Source: a virus
Length of the DNA stretch: 64,000 bases
Strand: one strand, 5' to 3'
IMG/VR virus record: IMGVR_UViG_3300037244_000020
Span: 26,838 to 90,837 of that record
Below are positions 21,477 to 30,514 of the stretch, in pieces. Every line of letters begins with the position of its first letter. Positions within the stretch are counted from its first letter, which is position 1. Both the position numbers and the translations under genes were made by a program. The notes beneath the pieces were generated by a model. The model was not told where the DNA came from. It made no database searches and worked only from the letters and a program-made list of their open reading frames with translations.

Positions 21477-21688
21477 GTGCGAACGTCATTAAGCTTCAGC
21501 ACACAGGTACGCCGCGCACTCTGATGGAGAACGCGGCTGAAATCGCCCACGACATGAAGTATGCGTTGATGGTGTTCGTTCGGAAGGACGGCACTATCGG
21601 GACGGAATGGTCACATATACCCGATAACCTAGCGGCACTAGGAGCGATTGAAGTCCTGCGATCCGAGTTTCTTTCAAACGCGCTATGA
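21473..21688 (+). CDS. Hypothetical protein
   Basis: 71 residues, starting MSANVIKLQHTGTPRTLMEN. It is alpha/beta in appearance (YALMVFVRKDGTIGTEWS). It is coupled to both neighbours by 4-nt overlaps. It looks like a small helper protein not tied to the virion, but its role is unknown. Confidence 0.7.
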   Translation: MSANVIKLQHTGTPRTLMENAAEIAHDMKYALMVFVRKDGTIGTEWSHIPDNLAALGAIEVLRSEFLSNAL

Positions 21689-22101
21689 GCATCTACGACA
21701 GCCTCCAAGCCACGGCGATGTCGCTGCTGACCCGGTATGGCAGACCGAAAGGCGTCACACTGCTGCAAGCCGGGCCTGCGTCTTACGACCCTGCGACGGG
21801 TAAGAATTCGCCAACGACGACCACGTACATCGGTACCGGGGTGTTGATCGACTACTCGCTCACGCAGCCCTCTGTGTCGACGGTACGCGGCACAGAGATC
21901 CAGCAAGGCGACAAACTGCTGTATCTCGGTATGCAGGGCACGTTGAACGGTGTTCCGGTCCAGATGCCACAGCCGAACACGGATGATACGATCGTAGTCG
22001 CGGGCACGTCGTATAACGTCGAGGCGACGACTACGATTGACCCTGCTGGCACGCCAGTAATACATACGATGCACCTCAGAGGCGTTCCAGGGGTACCTTA
22101 A
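21685..22101 (+). CDS. Head closure / neck protein
   Basis: 138 residues, beta-rich: TYIGTGVLIDYSL... EIQQGDKLLYLGMQGTLN ... DTIVVAGTSYNVEATTTIDP. The order connector, closure protein, tail completion, tail terminator is conserved in siphoviruses, and this frame occupies the closure position. Function is assigned mainly by position. Confidence 0.65.
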   Translation: MSIYDSLQATAMSLLTRYGRPKGVTLLQAGPASYDPATGKNSPTTTTYIGTGVLIDYSLTQPSVSTVRGTEIQQGDKLLYLGMQGTLNGVPVQMPQPNTDDTIVVAGTSYNVEATTTIDPAGTPVIHTMHLRGVPGVP

Positions 22102-22565
22102 TGGCAGATTTCGCTGCTCAGATTCGAGCGTTCCAAGACAAAGTGCGACGCAACATTGACATCGTCGTTCAGGAGTCGACGGCTGAGATCGCGGCCGAGC
22201 TTGTAAGCCGCACGCCGATAGACATCACGACACTGCGCGCGAATTGGCAGTTCACGATCGGGGCGCCGTCTGGGGAAGACTTCCCGGGAGCGGCAGACGA
22301 GTCGCCGGAGGGGTCTACTACAGCAGCGAAGCTGGGGAGCGAGATCAGGGAAGTGCCTGCGGGTTCCGTGACCTACGTAGTGAACAACAGGCCGTATATG
22401 CCGATGATTGAATATGGCCTGTACACCGGCGGAACTAGCGGCAAACGCCGCAGCAGCAAGACTATCAACGGCTTCTCCACGCAAGCACCAGCAGGCGTGC
22501 GCGACGTGACCGCCATCGGATGGCAAACCTTTGTTAAAAACGCTATCGCCAAAATAATTACATGA
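22101..22565 (+). CDS. Tail completion protein (HK97 gp10-like)
   Basis: 154 residues. The start (ADFAAQIRAFQDKVRRNIDI) and the ELVSRTPIDITTLRANWQFT segment match the HK97 gp10 family pattern of an N-terminal helix and a TPVDTGxLRxxW motif. The central YVVNNRPYMPMIEYGLYTGG gives the family's Tyr/Gly turn. It lies at the head-tail junction. Confidence 0.78.
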   Translation: MADFAAQIRAFQDKVRRNIDIVVQESTAEIAAELVSRTPIDITTLRANWQFTIGAPSGEDFPGAADESPEGSTTAAKLGSEIREVPAGSVTYVVNNRPYMPMIEYGLYTGGTSGKRRSSKTINGFSTQAPAGVRDVTAIGWQTFVKNAIAKIIT

Positions 22566-22978
22566 ATTCAGACATCCGGGAAGCCTTCGAGACGCGCATC
22601 GCAGCATTTGCCGCCGCGCAGAAACCGCCGCTGCCGATCGCGTGGGAGAACACGTCCTACACACCTTCGCCGAGCGTCGCGTACTTACGATGCGCCATGC
22701 TTCCGGCCGTGACGCAGAATCCGTCGATGGGCGCTCCGCACGTGCGGCTGGTGGGTCTGTACCAGGTGAATGTGTACGGAATTCAAGATGAGGGACCGGC
22801 CGGTGCGGAAGCCATTGCAGATGCCATAATCGCGTTGTTTCCGCGCGGCGGCATGGTGCAGAACGGCGTGATTGTCAATATCGACACAACGGGGTCGCGA
22901 GCACAAGGCTTGAACGACATCAACGGGTTCTTCTTTATCCCGGTACGAGTCAAGTATCGCGAAGATGTTTTGAGTTGA
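22562..22978 (+). CDS. Tail terminator-like protein
   Basis: 138 residues, MNSDIREAFETRIAAFAAAQ. It has the layout of the phage tail terminator (lambda U-like, DUF4128-type): N-terminal helix, LPIAWENTSYTPSPSVAYLR, then RLVGLYQVNVYGIQDEG and a helix. It is predicted to cap the tail tube. It overlaps the preceding gene as ATGA. Confidence 0.72.
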   Translation: MNSDIREAFETRIAAFAAAQKPPLPIAWENTSYTPSPSVAYLRCAMLPAVTQNPSMGAPHVRLVGLYQVNVYGIQDEGPAGAEAIADAIIALFPRGGMVQNGVIVNIDTTGSRAQGLNDINGFFFIPVRVKYREDVLS

Positions 22979-23054
22979 CGCGGAAAGGTTGCGTACAGCG
23001 CTTTAACGTTGTACAGTAGATTCTCGAACCCACCCTTAGACGAAGCCCGCGCCC

Positions 23055-23519
23055 ATGAAAGATACCCTTGAAAGTTTTCTTCCCAAGATCCAAGAGTCAC
23101 TAGATATCGCGTCACGTGATTTGAACTGGCTCTCAGACATTACTCTCGACGCCAGCGACGAGAAGGTAGCGAAAGGCAGCAAAACTGCGGGAGAGTGCGG
23201 GAGCGTAACTATCTCTCAAGCTATGTATGTTGCGCTTCCAGTTACTCCCCCGCTCTATAAGGCTAGTGAAGATCCACGGTATCTGGAACGACACCACGTG
23301 ACGCACGCCTTCAAGACACTCTTCGAAGCCGTCGAGGCAGAGATTGCTGAAGGGTCAACAGTGCTCGCTACCCGCCTTCCTGACGTTCCTGACATTGTAA
23401 TAAATTCAGCCGTGGTTACTGATAAGCGCAGCGGTATCTCATTTTGTATTTGGGACTACGGCCACCCACCTCTGGGGCGTGTGCGCTACACGGTCAATAT
23501 CGCTTACGGCGTAGCCTGA
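23055..23519 (+). CDS. Truncated paralogue of the major capsid protein
   Basis: 154 residues. The N-terminus MKDTLESFLPKIQESLDIAS aligns with coat ANTLTGLLPTLYESLDIVS, and LDASDEKVAKG aligns with MDASAERAAVG. The middle ERHHVTHAFKTLFEAVEAEI aligns with KNNQIVQAMRTLCNGIELLV. The end DKRSGISFCIWDY...VNIAYGVA aligns with DPRSGLAFDVAQY...ISIAYGVA. The coat core between them (about 200 residues) is missing. It may be a minor shell, decoration or assembly protein. This is outside the usual gene content at this position. Confidence 0.75.
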   Translation: MKDTLESFLPKIQESLDIASRDLNWLSDITLDASDEKVAKGSKTAGECGSVTISQAMYVALPVTPPLYKASEDPRYLERHHVTHAFKTLFEAVEAEIAEGSTVLATRLPDVPDIVINSAVVTDKRSGISFCIWDYGHPPLGRVRYTVNIAYGVA

Positions 23520-23535
23520 CTAGACAAGCAGGTAA

Positions 23536-23595
23536 TTCCCCTGTGAAGCGCGTTTTGAGCTAAAATCGCGCGAAAGTCTATACTTCACAGGGGAA
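23536..23595 (+). promoter_or_regulatory. Long leader hairpin before the tail tube gene
   Basis: TTCCCCTGTGAAG (23536-23548) pairs perfectly with CTTCACAGGGGAA (23583-23595). A second, imperfect stem, GCGCGTTTT/AAAATCGCGC, continues inside and includes TAAAAT (23561-23566). It ends 5 nt before the ATG and overlaps the likely ribosome binding site (GGGGAAG), so it may set translation or stabilise the abundant tail-tube message. Confidence 0.65.
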
Positions 23596-23600
23596 GATTC

Positions 23601-24821
23601 ATGGGTTTGATCGCCGTTGGCGTATCCAAGCAGCTAATTTTCGCGAAGGAGACCACTTTCGCTGTGGAGGCTCCTGCGGCATCAGGCCAGCTTTTGCGCC
23701 GCACCACCAGTAACTTGGACTTGGCGAAGAAGACTTACAAGTCGACGGAAATTCGCCCGGACTATCAGCGTTCTGACTTCCGCCATGGCACGCGCTCTGT
23801 GACCGGCACGATCTCCGATGAATTGTCGGTTGGCACGTTCGAAGCGTTCATGGCCTCCGCAATGCGCCAAGCGTGGCAGACGCCAGCTACGAGTGGTCCG
23901 ATCACGGTCATCACGGCGCAAGCAACCGCCCCGCAATTCGCGCGTTCGGCAGGATCATTTCTGACGGATGGGTTTAAGATCGGTGACGTGGTGCGCTGGT
24001 CGGGATTCTCTACGGGCGGCGCGACGGCGAACAACGCCAAGAACTTCCTGATCACGGCGCTCGATGCGACCGACATGACGGGCGTATTCCTGAATAACGA
24101 TCCAGTTGCGCCGGACGTCGCAGGAGACTCGGTCACCTGTTCCGTGGTGGGCAAGAAGACGTGGATTCCGACGACCGGCCACACGCGGGATTCGTACACG
24201 ATCGAGCACAGCTACACGGACATCAGCCAGAGCCAAGTGTTCACGGGCTGCCGCATCAGCCAGATGACGGTCAAGCTGCCGTCAACGGGCTTGGCTACCG
24301 TGGACTTCCCGGTCCTCGGCATTAACGGCACCGAGACGGCCGGGGCGTATTTCACCACCCCGGCTGCGCCTTCTACCGGCAAGATTCTTGCAGCGGTCAA
24401 CGGGGCGATGTACGTGGGCGGGGTGCAGGTCGCTGTGGTGACATCGATTGACTTCACGGTCAACGGCAATATGACGACTGGCGACGTGGTCGGCTCCAAT
24501 GTGGCGCCGGACATCTTCCCAGGTTCCATCGACGTGACCGGCACGATCTCTGCGTACTTCGAGGATGAGACGTTCCAATCCGCGTTCTATAACGAAACGG
24601 AAGTGGCAGTAGTCGTGGCGCTGACGGCTGACAATACGCCGACTGCGGACTTCCAAGTCTACAGCTTCCCACGCTGCAAGTTCAACGGCGCGACGAAGAA
24701 CGACGGTGAAGTGGGGCTGGTGCAGTCGGTACCGTTCGTGGCGCTGCTCAACAACGCAGGGGGCGCTGCTGCTCCTACGCTGCTCACCACGATGTCGATT
24801 CAAGACTCGGCGGCTGTCTAA
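23601..24821 (+). CDS. Major tail (tube) protein
   Basis: 406 residues, MGLIAVGVSKQLIFAKETTF.... It has the tail-tube pattern of phages with a long siphovirus tail: RRTTSNLDLAKKTYKSTEIR, RHGTRSVTGTISDELSVGTF, and a long beta-rich body with Ig-like C-terminal repeats (VTSIDFTVNGNMTTGDVVG). Size is within the range for tube proteins carrying an extra domain. It is followed by the frameshifted chaperone pair, the invariant siphovirus order. Confidence 0.85.
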   Translation: MGLIAVGVSKQLIFAKETTFAVEAPAASGQLLRRTTSNLDLAKKTYKSTEIRPDYQRSDFRHGTRSVTGTISDELSVGTFEAFMASAMRQAWQTPATSGPITVITAQATAPQFARSAGSFLTDGFKIGDVVRWSGFSTGGATANNAKNFLITALDATDMTGVFLNNDPVAPDVAGDSVTCSVVGKKTWIPTTGHTRDSYTIEHSYTDISQSQVFTGCRISQMTVKLPSTGLATVDFPVLGINGTETAGAYFTTPAAPSTGKILAAVNGAMYVGGVQVAVVTSIDFTVNGNMTTGDVVGSNVAPDIFPGSIDVTGTISAYFEDETFQSAFYNETEVAVVVALTADNTPTADFQVYSFPRCKFNGATKNDGEVGLVQSVPFVALLNNAGGAAAPTLLTTMSIQDSAAV

Positions 24822-24837
24822 AATAACGAAAGCCCTC

Positions 24838-24925
24838 TATAATGGGGGCTTCAACCTTCTGCACGCAAAGACCGGCCGTTCGGCGCTAGGCTCATAGCTT
24901 AGAGTGCCAGCGATCTTTGCGTGCA
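24838..24925 (+). promoter_or_regulatory. TATAAT word and leader hairpin before the tail chaperone gene
   Basis: TATAATGGGGGC (24838-24849) lies within a small GAAAGCCC...GGGGGCTTC hairpin. TGCACGCAAAGA (24860-24871) then pairs perfectly with TCTTTGCGTGCA (24914-24925). The large hairpin lies about 20 nt before the chaperone ATG (24945). Confidence 0.5.
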
Positions 24926-24944
24926 CTAACCCACGGGGAATTGC

Positions 24945-25409
24945 ATGAGCGACAATCAAGACAACAGCGGCGAAGCCCAAGCATCGGCTCCGGTCATCGG
25001 CTTCGACATCGGCCTGTCGGACACCAGCGAGTTGACCTACGACATCCCGTTCAGCTTCGATGCGGACGGTAAGGCCAGCGCAGGCATTACGGTTGTCGGC
25101 AAGAACTCCCAGCAGTACAAGGACGCCGACCGCGCTCTTTCGCGCGTGGCGCTGAAGAAGTCGGCTGTGCGCGGCCGCCCGCTGGATCTGAAGAAGGACT
25201 CCGACTCGGACGAATTCCTCGATCAGCGCGAATCCACGAACGTCGCGCTCGCGGTCGCCATTACGGTCGGCTGGTTTGGCCTGACGGACAAAGGCGCTGA
25301 GTTCCCGTTCAGCAAGGCTGCGGCTCAGATGCTCTACTCGAAGAATAGCGTAGTGCGTGACAAAGTGCTTGTTGCTGTCGAGGACGCCTCAAATTTTTTG
25401 AAACGCTGA
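24945..25409 (+). CDS. Tail assembly chaperone, short form (lambda G-like)
   Basis: 154 residues with an acidic start (MSDNQDNSGEAQASAP), the usual position between tail tube and tape measure. The end of the gene contains AAATTTT (25391-25397), with A at the third codon position, an ideal -1 slippery heptamer. The normal stop is at 25407-25409. Confidence 0.85.
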   Translation: MSDNQDNSGEAQASAPVIGFDIGLSDTSELTYDIPFSFDADGKASAGITVVGKNSQQYKDADRALSRVALKKSAVRGRPLDLKKDSDSDEFLDQRESTNVALAVAITVGWFGLTDKGAEFPFSKAAAQMLYSKNSVVRDKVLVAVEDASNFLKR

Positions 25410-25753
25410 TCAAAGCCACCGTTCAGCATTGCGAGGCTGAATTCAGGCTCGCAAAACTGGGGCCGGACGGGGTACCGAAGCGTACGCATCTTGAAGCGGT
25501 CATGAGCCAGACAGGGAAGTTGCCCAAAGAACTGGCTAGTATCCCGAAGATGCCGAACGAGATGGTGTACCTGTTCGAATGGTTTTGCGAGCTTGACATG
25601 GCGAGGGGCGGCAACGGGTTCGGCATCAACCCGCTGGGCTTCACAGAGATCAGCGCGTGGGCGCAACTCACACGCAATTGCCCTCAGCCGTGGGAGATCG
25701 AGGTTCTGAGACGGCTCGACGCTGTTAGAATCCGGGTAGCGAACGAAAAATAG
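24945..25753 (+). CDS. Tail assembly chaperone, -1 frameshifted long form (lambda GT-like)
   Basis: After slipping at AAATTTT (25391-25397) the -1 frame is open to 25753, adding about 118 residues (FETLIKATVQHCEAEFRLAK... to ...RIRVANEK). The downstream segment is acidic and helical and has no separate convincing start. The ratio of the short and long forms is important for tail assembly in lambda-like phages. The sequence here fits the model exactly. Confidence 0.82.
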
Positions 25754-25761
25754 GGAAAGCA

Positions 25762-28700
25762 GTGGACATTGCCCAACTCGGCCTTTCAGTCGACTCAACG
25801 TTGGCGGTCAAGGGCGCTGGCGAGGTCAGAAGCGCCCTCGACGGGGTTACGGCCAGCGCGGATAACGCGACCGCCTCCGTCGGGAGGCTGGCAGGTGCCA
25901 CGTCTTCAGCCAGCGCTGCACAGAGCGCCGCCGCCACGGCGACCGAGAGCGCTGCGACGTCCACATCGTCAGCGGCGACCGCTGCGGAGCGCCTGCTTGC
26001 CTCTCTCCAAAGGCAGATCGATCTGTACGCAGCCACGGACGCAGCCATTGCATCCTACAACGCGTCAGCAGCCAAGGCGACAGAGTCGCAGACAGCACAG
26101 ATCGAAGCGTCAGCCGCGATGATCAGCCAGTTGCAGGCCGAAGGTGCGCAGCGCGCACAGTACTATGCGCAAGTGGAGGCGTCAGCCGCCGCTGGCGATA
26201 AATTCATTGCGAGCCTGAAGACGCAGGTAGCCACGATGAATCTGACGAGGGCGGAACTCCTTGCCTACAAGGCGGATCAGCTAGGCGTGGCGGAAGCCGC
26301 CGCGCCGCTGATTGCCGCACTCACTGCGTCAGGAGCTGCCGCCGCTACCGCTGGGGAAAGCGCGGCGGCGGCGAGCGCGCGGTTTCAGGCTATTGCTGCA
26401 GCGGGCGTGGAATGGGCCGCTGCTAATTCTACGGTAACCGGGTCTATAGAGGGGCTGGCGGCAGCCAACGGCGTCGCTGAAAAGTCCGTCGCAAACCTAA
26501 CCGCTACGATCGAGGCTCAGAACGTATGGTTTAAGGAGACAACTGCCGAGGTGAACGCGTCGTCTGCGGCGTCTAAGGGAGCAGCGGCAGCGGCCGAGGC
26601 GCGCGCCGCTGCGGTGGACAAGGTGACCACCAGTCTTGAGCGGCAGCTTGTCGCCGCTACCGCGTCAAAATCGCAACTCGTTGAGTATGACGCGCTCGTT
26701 CTGGGGGCTACAGAGCAGGAGACAGCCTACGCTGTTGAGCTTGCCAAGGAAGTTGAGGTACGCGCTGCACAAGCTGCGCAGGGAGCTAAGATGGCGGCAG
26801 CCCTCGAAGCAGAAACTGCGGCGACCAACGGCGCAAGGGGGGCCACGGCGGCATTTACCAGTGAGATTCTCGTTCTGTTCCGTGAATTGGCACGCGGCAA
26901 TTTGACACAGTTCGCTGGCTCGCTCACGAGGTTGATCTCACTTGGTGGCGCGACTGCTCTTCTGTTCAACCCCCTGACGTTAAGCGCGCTTGCGCTCGGC
27001 GCCGCATTCGTGAAGGTCGAAAACGAAAACGCTGCGCTTGATCGGGCGCTGGCTCTGACCAACGGCTATGTGGGCGAGACCGCAGACAGCATGAATAAGA
27101 TGGCGGACGCCATATCGCAGAGTGGGGTGACTATCGGCGTGGCGAGGGACGCACTGACAGAACTCGCCGCGACGGGACGCGTGACAGGGGCCAATATTCA
27201 GCTTCTGGGGACGGCATCGGCGGAAGCGGCAACCTACTTAGGCGTCTCGACCAAGCAGATGGCAGCCGACTTCACGAAACTCGGCGACGAGCCGGTAAAG
27301 GCTGCGGTAAAGCTGAATGAGCAGTACCATTTTCTGACACAGGCCACGTTCGATGCAGCCGAGGCGCAGCATAAGCAAGGGAATGAGACCGAGGCGGCAC
27401 GAATTCTGCAAGAGGCGCTCGCCAGCTCCTTCATAAAGGCTGCGGACGACATGAAGACAAAGCAGGGACCGCTTCTAAAGTTCTGGCAGGACTTGAAGGA
27501 AACGATCAGCGGCACGGTAGAAGCGATCGGATCGATTGGCGCGACAGCGGGGCCAGCCGAGATTCTCGCGCGGGATCAGGCGAACAAGGCTGCACAGACT
27601 GCTAGAGGGCCTTTCAGTTCGTGGACTTCTGAAGATGACGCCAGACTGCAGAAAGAAGCCATGGCGGCCGTAGCAGCGATCGCAGTAGCGCGCAATAAGT
27701 CCGCAGCGGACACGGTGGAACAGCAGCGGGAAACCGCGACGCTCACCTATGACACGTGGCATAAGAATTACTGGACCAAGCAGCAAAAGGAAGCGCAGGA
27801 TCTCAAGGACTATGAAGACAAAATAGCGGGGCCACTCGGGTTAAGCGCAGCGCAGCGCGCAGCGGACGAGGCGCAGATACGAGCCAAAGATAGGCCCAAG
27901 GGCGCTGGTGCCGTCAACACCGCCGAAGCGCAAGCCGCACAGCAATCCCTAAAGGATCAGTTCACCGAAGAGCAGAAGCTGACGGCAGACAACCAGAAGA
28001 TCTTAGACGCGGACCATAAGGCGAAGCTCGTCTCGGACACCGACTTTTATACGCAGGAGAGGACGCTCGTCGCGCAGGACTTATCGCAAAAACTCGACTA
28101 CTACAGTAAGTTAGAAGCGCTGCTGAAGTCAGAATCTGAGAGTTCGAAGACGTCTAATTCGCAGAAGATCAGGGACGCGAAGCAGGTAGCCAGCTTGGAG
28201 TCAGATGCCCGCGTGGCGCAGGCCGACGCGGCGGCTAAGACGAAAGTAATTAACGACGCGGAACTAAAGGCGACGGACGATAAAACCAACGCGGTCGCGA
28301 AATATCAAGCGGTGCTGGACGCGCAGTACATAGCTGCGCAGAAGACGGCGGAAGCGCCGTTGACGACCTTTGGGCTGGGTTCGCGGCAGGCCGCGCTGGC
28401 ATCGGCCGATGCGGCGGCACAGGCAAAGGCTGCGGAGGAGATTACGAAGCTCCAGGCTGCGGCACAAGCAGCCGCACTTGCGAATCCTCAATCAGTCACG
28501 GATGCCAGCAAAAAAGCGTATGCAGACCAAGTCGCGGCGGCACAGGCGCAAGGGGACAGGCTTGTCGCGATGAACCATAAAGTCTACGACGAGGTCACTG
28601 CGCAGCAGCAAGACTGGCTCGGAGGCGCGAAAACAGCTTGGGCGAACTGGGCGGATAGCGCAAACAATACGGCGTCCCAGGCAGGCAGCACGGTCACCAC

Positions 28701-29397
28701 GGCGCTCAACGGGATGACCGATTCGCTGACCACGTTCGCGACGACTGGCAAGTTGTCGTTCACGAGCCTCGCTGACAGCATCATCAAGGACATGATTCGT
28801 ATCGCGATCCAGGCGGCTGCGACTCAAGCGCTTTCGGCGCTCTTTGGGGCGGTAGGGGGTGGAGCGAGCAGCGCGATAGGGAGCATCACAGGCGGACTCA
28901 GTACGGCTACGGCGGCTCCGATCGCAAGCGCGCTACCGGGTGATAGCATCACCAACTTCCTGAACCTGACAGGTAACGTCGTTGGGAAAGCTGATGGCGG
29001 CTACATCAGCGGCCCAGGCAGCGGCACGAGCGACAGCATCAACGCGAAGTTGTCGAACGGCGAGTTCGTCGTGAACGCTGCGGCCACGGCTGCTAACCGA
29101 CCGATGCTCGAAGCGATGAACGGCGGCGCACAGAGTTCGTCGAGCAAGACGCACTTTGCAACGGGAGGCTTCGTTGGAAGTTCTCCTAGCACCGTAAGTG
29201 GCGGCACGTCGATTGTGTTTAACATCTCGCAAGGTGGAACGTCTCAGGGCGCGGCTCCAGCAGGAGGCGCAACAGGCGACAAGCAGAAGACTGCCGCGAT
29301 GCAGAAAGAGCTTGAGTCGGCCGTGCTAGCGGTGGTTCAGAAGCACTCAGAGCCGGGCGGTCAGATTAACAAAATCATTAAACAGGTGAGTCGTTGA
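25762..29397 (+). CDS. Tape measure protein
   Basis: 1,211 residues from a GTG. Ala/Thr/Ser/Glu-rich and predominantly coiled coil, with a hydrophobic segment around residues 380-420 (ATALLFNPLTLSALALGAAF). The C-terminal third has a tail-length family end (ADGGYISGPGSGTSDSIN..., SNGEFVVNAAATAANRP). At about 1.5 Angstrom per residue it would set a tail near 180 nm. It is directly after the chaperone pair. TAGAATCCGGG lies at 25726. Confidence 0.92.
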   Translation: MDIAQLGLSVDSTLAVKGAGEVRSALDGVTASADNATASVGRLAGATSSASAAQSAAATATESAATSTSSAATAAERLLASLQRQIDLYAATDAAIASYNASAAKATESQTAQIEASAAMISQLQAEGAQRAQYYAQVEASAAAGDKFIASLKTQVATMNLTRAELLAYKADQLGVAEAAAPLIAALTASGAAAATAGESAAAASARFQAIAAAGVEWAAANSTVTGSIEGLAAANGVAEKSVANLTATIEAQNVWFKETTAEVNASSAASKGAAAAAEARAAAVDKVTTSLERQLVAATASKSQLVEYDALVLGATEQETAYAVELAKEVEVRAAQAAQGAKMAAALEAETAATNGARGATAAFTSEILVLFRELARGNLTQFAGSLTRLISLGGATALLFNPLTLSALALGAAFVKVENENAALDRALALTNGYVGETADSMNKMADAISQSGVTIGVARDALTELAATGRVTGANIQLLGTASAEAATYLGVSTKQMAADFTKLGDEPVKAAVKLNEQYHFLTQATFDAAEAQHKQGNETEAARILQEALASSFIKAADDMKTKQGPLLKFWQDLKETISGTVEAIGSIGATAGPAEILARDQANKAAQTARGPFSSWTSEDDARLQKEAMAAVAAIAVARNKSAADTVEQQRETATLTYDTWHKNYWTKQQKEAQDLKDYEDKIAGPLGLSAAQRAADEAQIRAKDRPKGAGAVNTAEAQAAQQSLKDQFTEEQKLTADNQKILDADHKAKLVSDTDFYTQERTLVAQDLSQKLDYYSKLEALLKSESESSKTSNSQKIRDAKQVASLESDARVAQADAAAKTKVINDAELKATDDKTNAVAKYQAVLDAQYIAAQKTAEAPLTTFGLGSRQAALASADAAAQAKAAEEITKLQAAAQAAALANPQSVTDASKKAYADQVAAAQAQGDRLVAMNHKVYDEVTAQQQDWLGGAKTAWANWADSANNTASQAGSTVTTALNGMTDSLTTFATTGKLSFTSLADSIIKDMIRIAIQAAATQALSALFGAVGGGASSAIGSITGGLSTATAAPIASALPGDSITNFLNLTGNVVGKADGGYISGPGSGTSDSINAKLSNGEFVVNAAATAANRPMLEAMNGGAQSSSSKTHFATGGFVGSSPSTVSGGTSIVFNISQGGTSQGAAPAGGATGDKQKTAAMQKELESAVLAVVQKHSEPGGQINKIIKQVSR

Positions 29398-29747
29398 GCG
29401 TCGATCTCGATATTTTTACGTGGCTGCCGCAGTACGGCGCGCAAGGGTCGGTTACGCCTAGCGTGCTGACTGCGCAGTATGGGGACGGCTATTCTCAAGA
29501 TGTGCCGATCGGTGTTAACTCGACGCCGCAGGTATGGACCCTGACTTTCAACAACGACCCTGATACAGGCGACGCGATCTTTCAATTTATCCAGAACAAA
29601 GGAGGCGTTCAGCGGTTCTGGTGGACGCCCCCTCGTCAGAGCCTGGCGGTCAAAGTAAAAACGACGGGGGCGTACACGAAAACCGAAACGGACTCAGGAC
29701 AGGTTACAATCGGGGTTACCTTTACACAGGTCTTTGATCCAGATTAA
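29394..29747 (+). CDS. Minor tail protein (lambda M-like)
   Basis: 117 residues from a TTG that overlaps the tape measure stop. FTWLPQYGAQGSVTPSVLTA and RFWWTPPRQSLAVKVKTTG match the gpM family of distal tail proteins, with QVFDPD at the end. It sits at the tail tip junction. Confidence 0.82.
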   Translation: MSVDLDIFTWLPQYGAQGSVTPSVLTAQYGDGYSQDVPIGVNSTPQVWTLTFNNDPDTGDAIFQFIQNKGGVQRFWWTPPRQSLAVKVKTTGAYTKTETDSGQVTIGVTFTQVFDPD

Positions 29748-29749
29748 TC

Positions 29750-30436
29750 ATGACGAATCTCATCAACGCGGAAGTCTTAAAGCTCGCCCCGGACCACCTA
29801 ATAGAACTGTACATTCTGGACACCAACGTAATCGGCGGCGGATCGATCGATTACTTCCACGCGGGGACGGCCACCAACCGCTGGCCCATCGTTTTCCAGG
29901 GCATCACGTACCAGCCATTCCCGATCGAGATCACCGGGTTCGATCGTACAGGACAAGGCACGATCCCGAAGCCCAAGGCGTCAGTATCGAACGTGCAAGG
30001 CGTCATCTCAGCAACCGCGCTGCAATTCAATGACTTGGTGGGCGCGAAGTTCACACGCAAACGTACGTTCGCGAAGTTCCTTGACGGCAGCCCGACCGCC
30101 GATCCTACGCAAGAGTTTCCGCTCGACATTTATTACGTCAACCAGAAGCTCAACGAGAACGCGCAGCTTGTAGAGTTCGAACTGACAACGTCGTTCGACA
30201 TGATCGGCTTATCGCTGCCTAGTCGCCAGATCCTCCAAAACAGTTGCCCGTGGGTCTATAAAAGCGCTGAGTGTAGCTGGGTGCCTGTGGCGGGGGAGTA
30301 CTTCGATGTGAACGATGTTTCGCAGGCGCTGATCGGTGGGGATGTGTGTGGCAAACGTCTGACATCGTGTGAGGCTAGGTTCGGAGCGGTTACATTGCCT
30401 TTTGGCGGTTTCCCGGGCGCGCGGGCGTATATATGA
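29750..30436 (+). CDS. Minor tail protein with Cys cluster (lambda L-like)
   Basis: 228 residues. The start MTNLINAEVLKLAPDHLIEL and the ELYILDTN segment match lambda gpL homologues. Four Cys at the C-terminus (SCPWVYKSAECSW... GGDVCGKRLTSCEARFG) correspond to the cluster that in lambda gpL binds an iron-sulfur centre. TACAATCGGGG occurs just inside the end of the previous gene. Confidence 0.85.
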   Translation: MTNLINAEVLKLAPDHLIELYILDTNVIGGGSIDYFHAGTATNRWPIVFQGITYQPFPIEITGFDRTGQGTIPKPKASVSNVQGVISATALQFNDLVGAKFTRKRTFAKFLDGSPTADPTQEFPLDIYYVNQKLNENAQLVEFELTTSFDMIGLSLPSRQILQNSCPWVYKSAECSWVPVAGEYFDVNDVSQALIGGDVCGKRLTSCEARFGAVTLPFGGFPGARAYI

Positions 30437-30514
30437 ATAAGGCTTGCGCTGAGTGCTGCTTTAATGGTGCGCGCAAGAGCAGCGGAGACTGGCCTAGCCT
30501 ACCTTGGAGCAATC

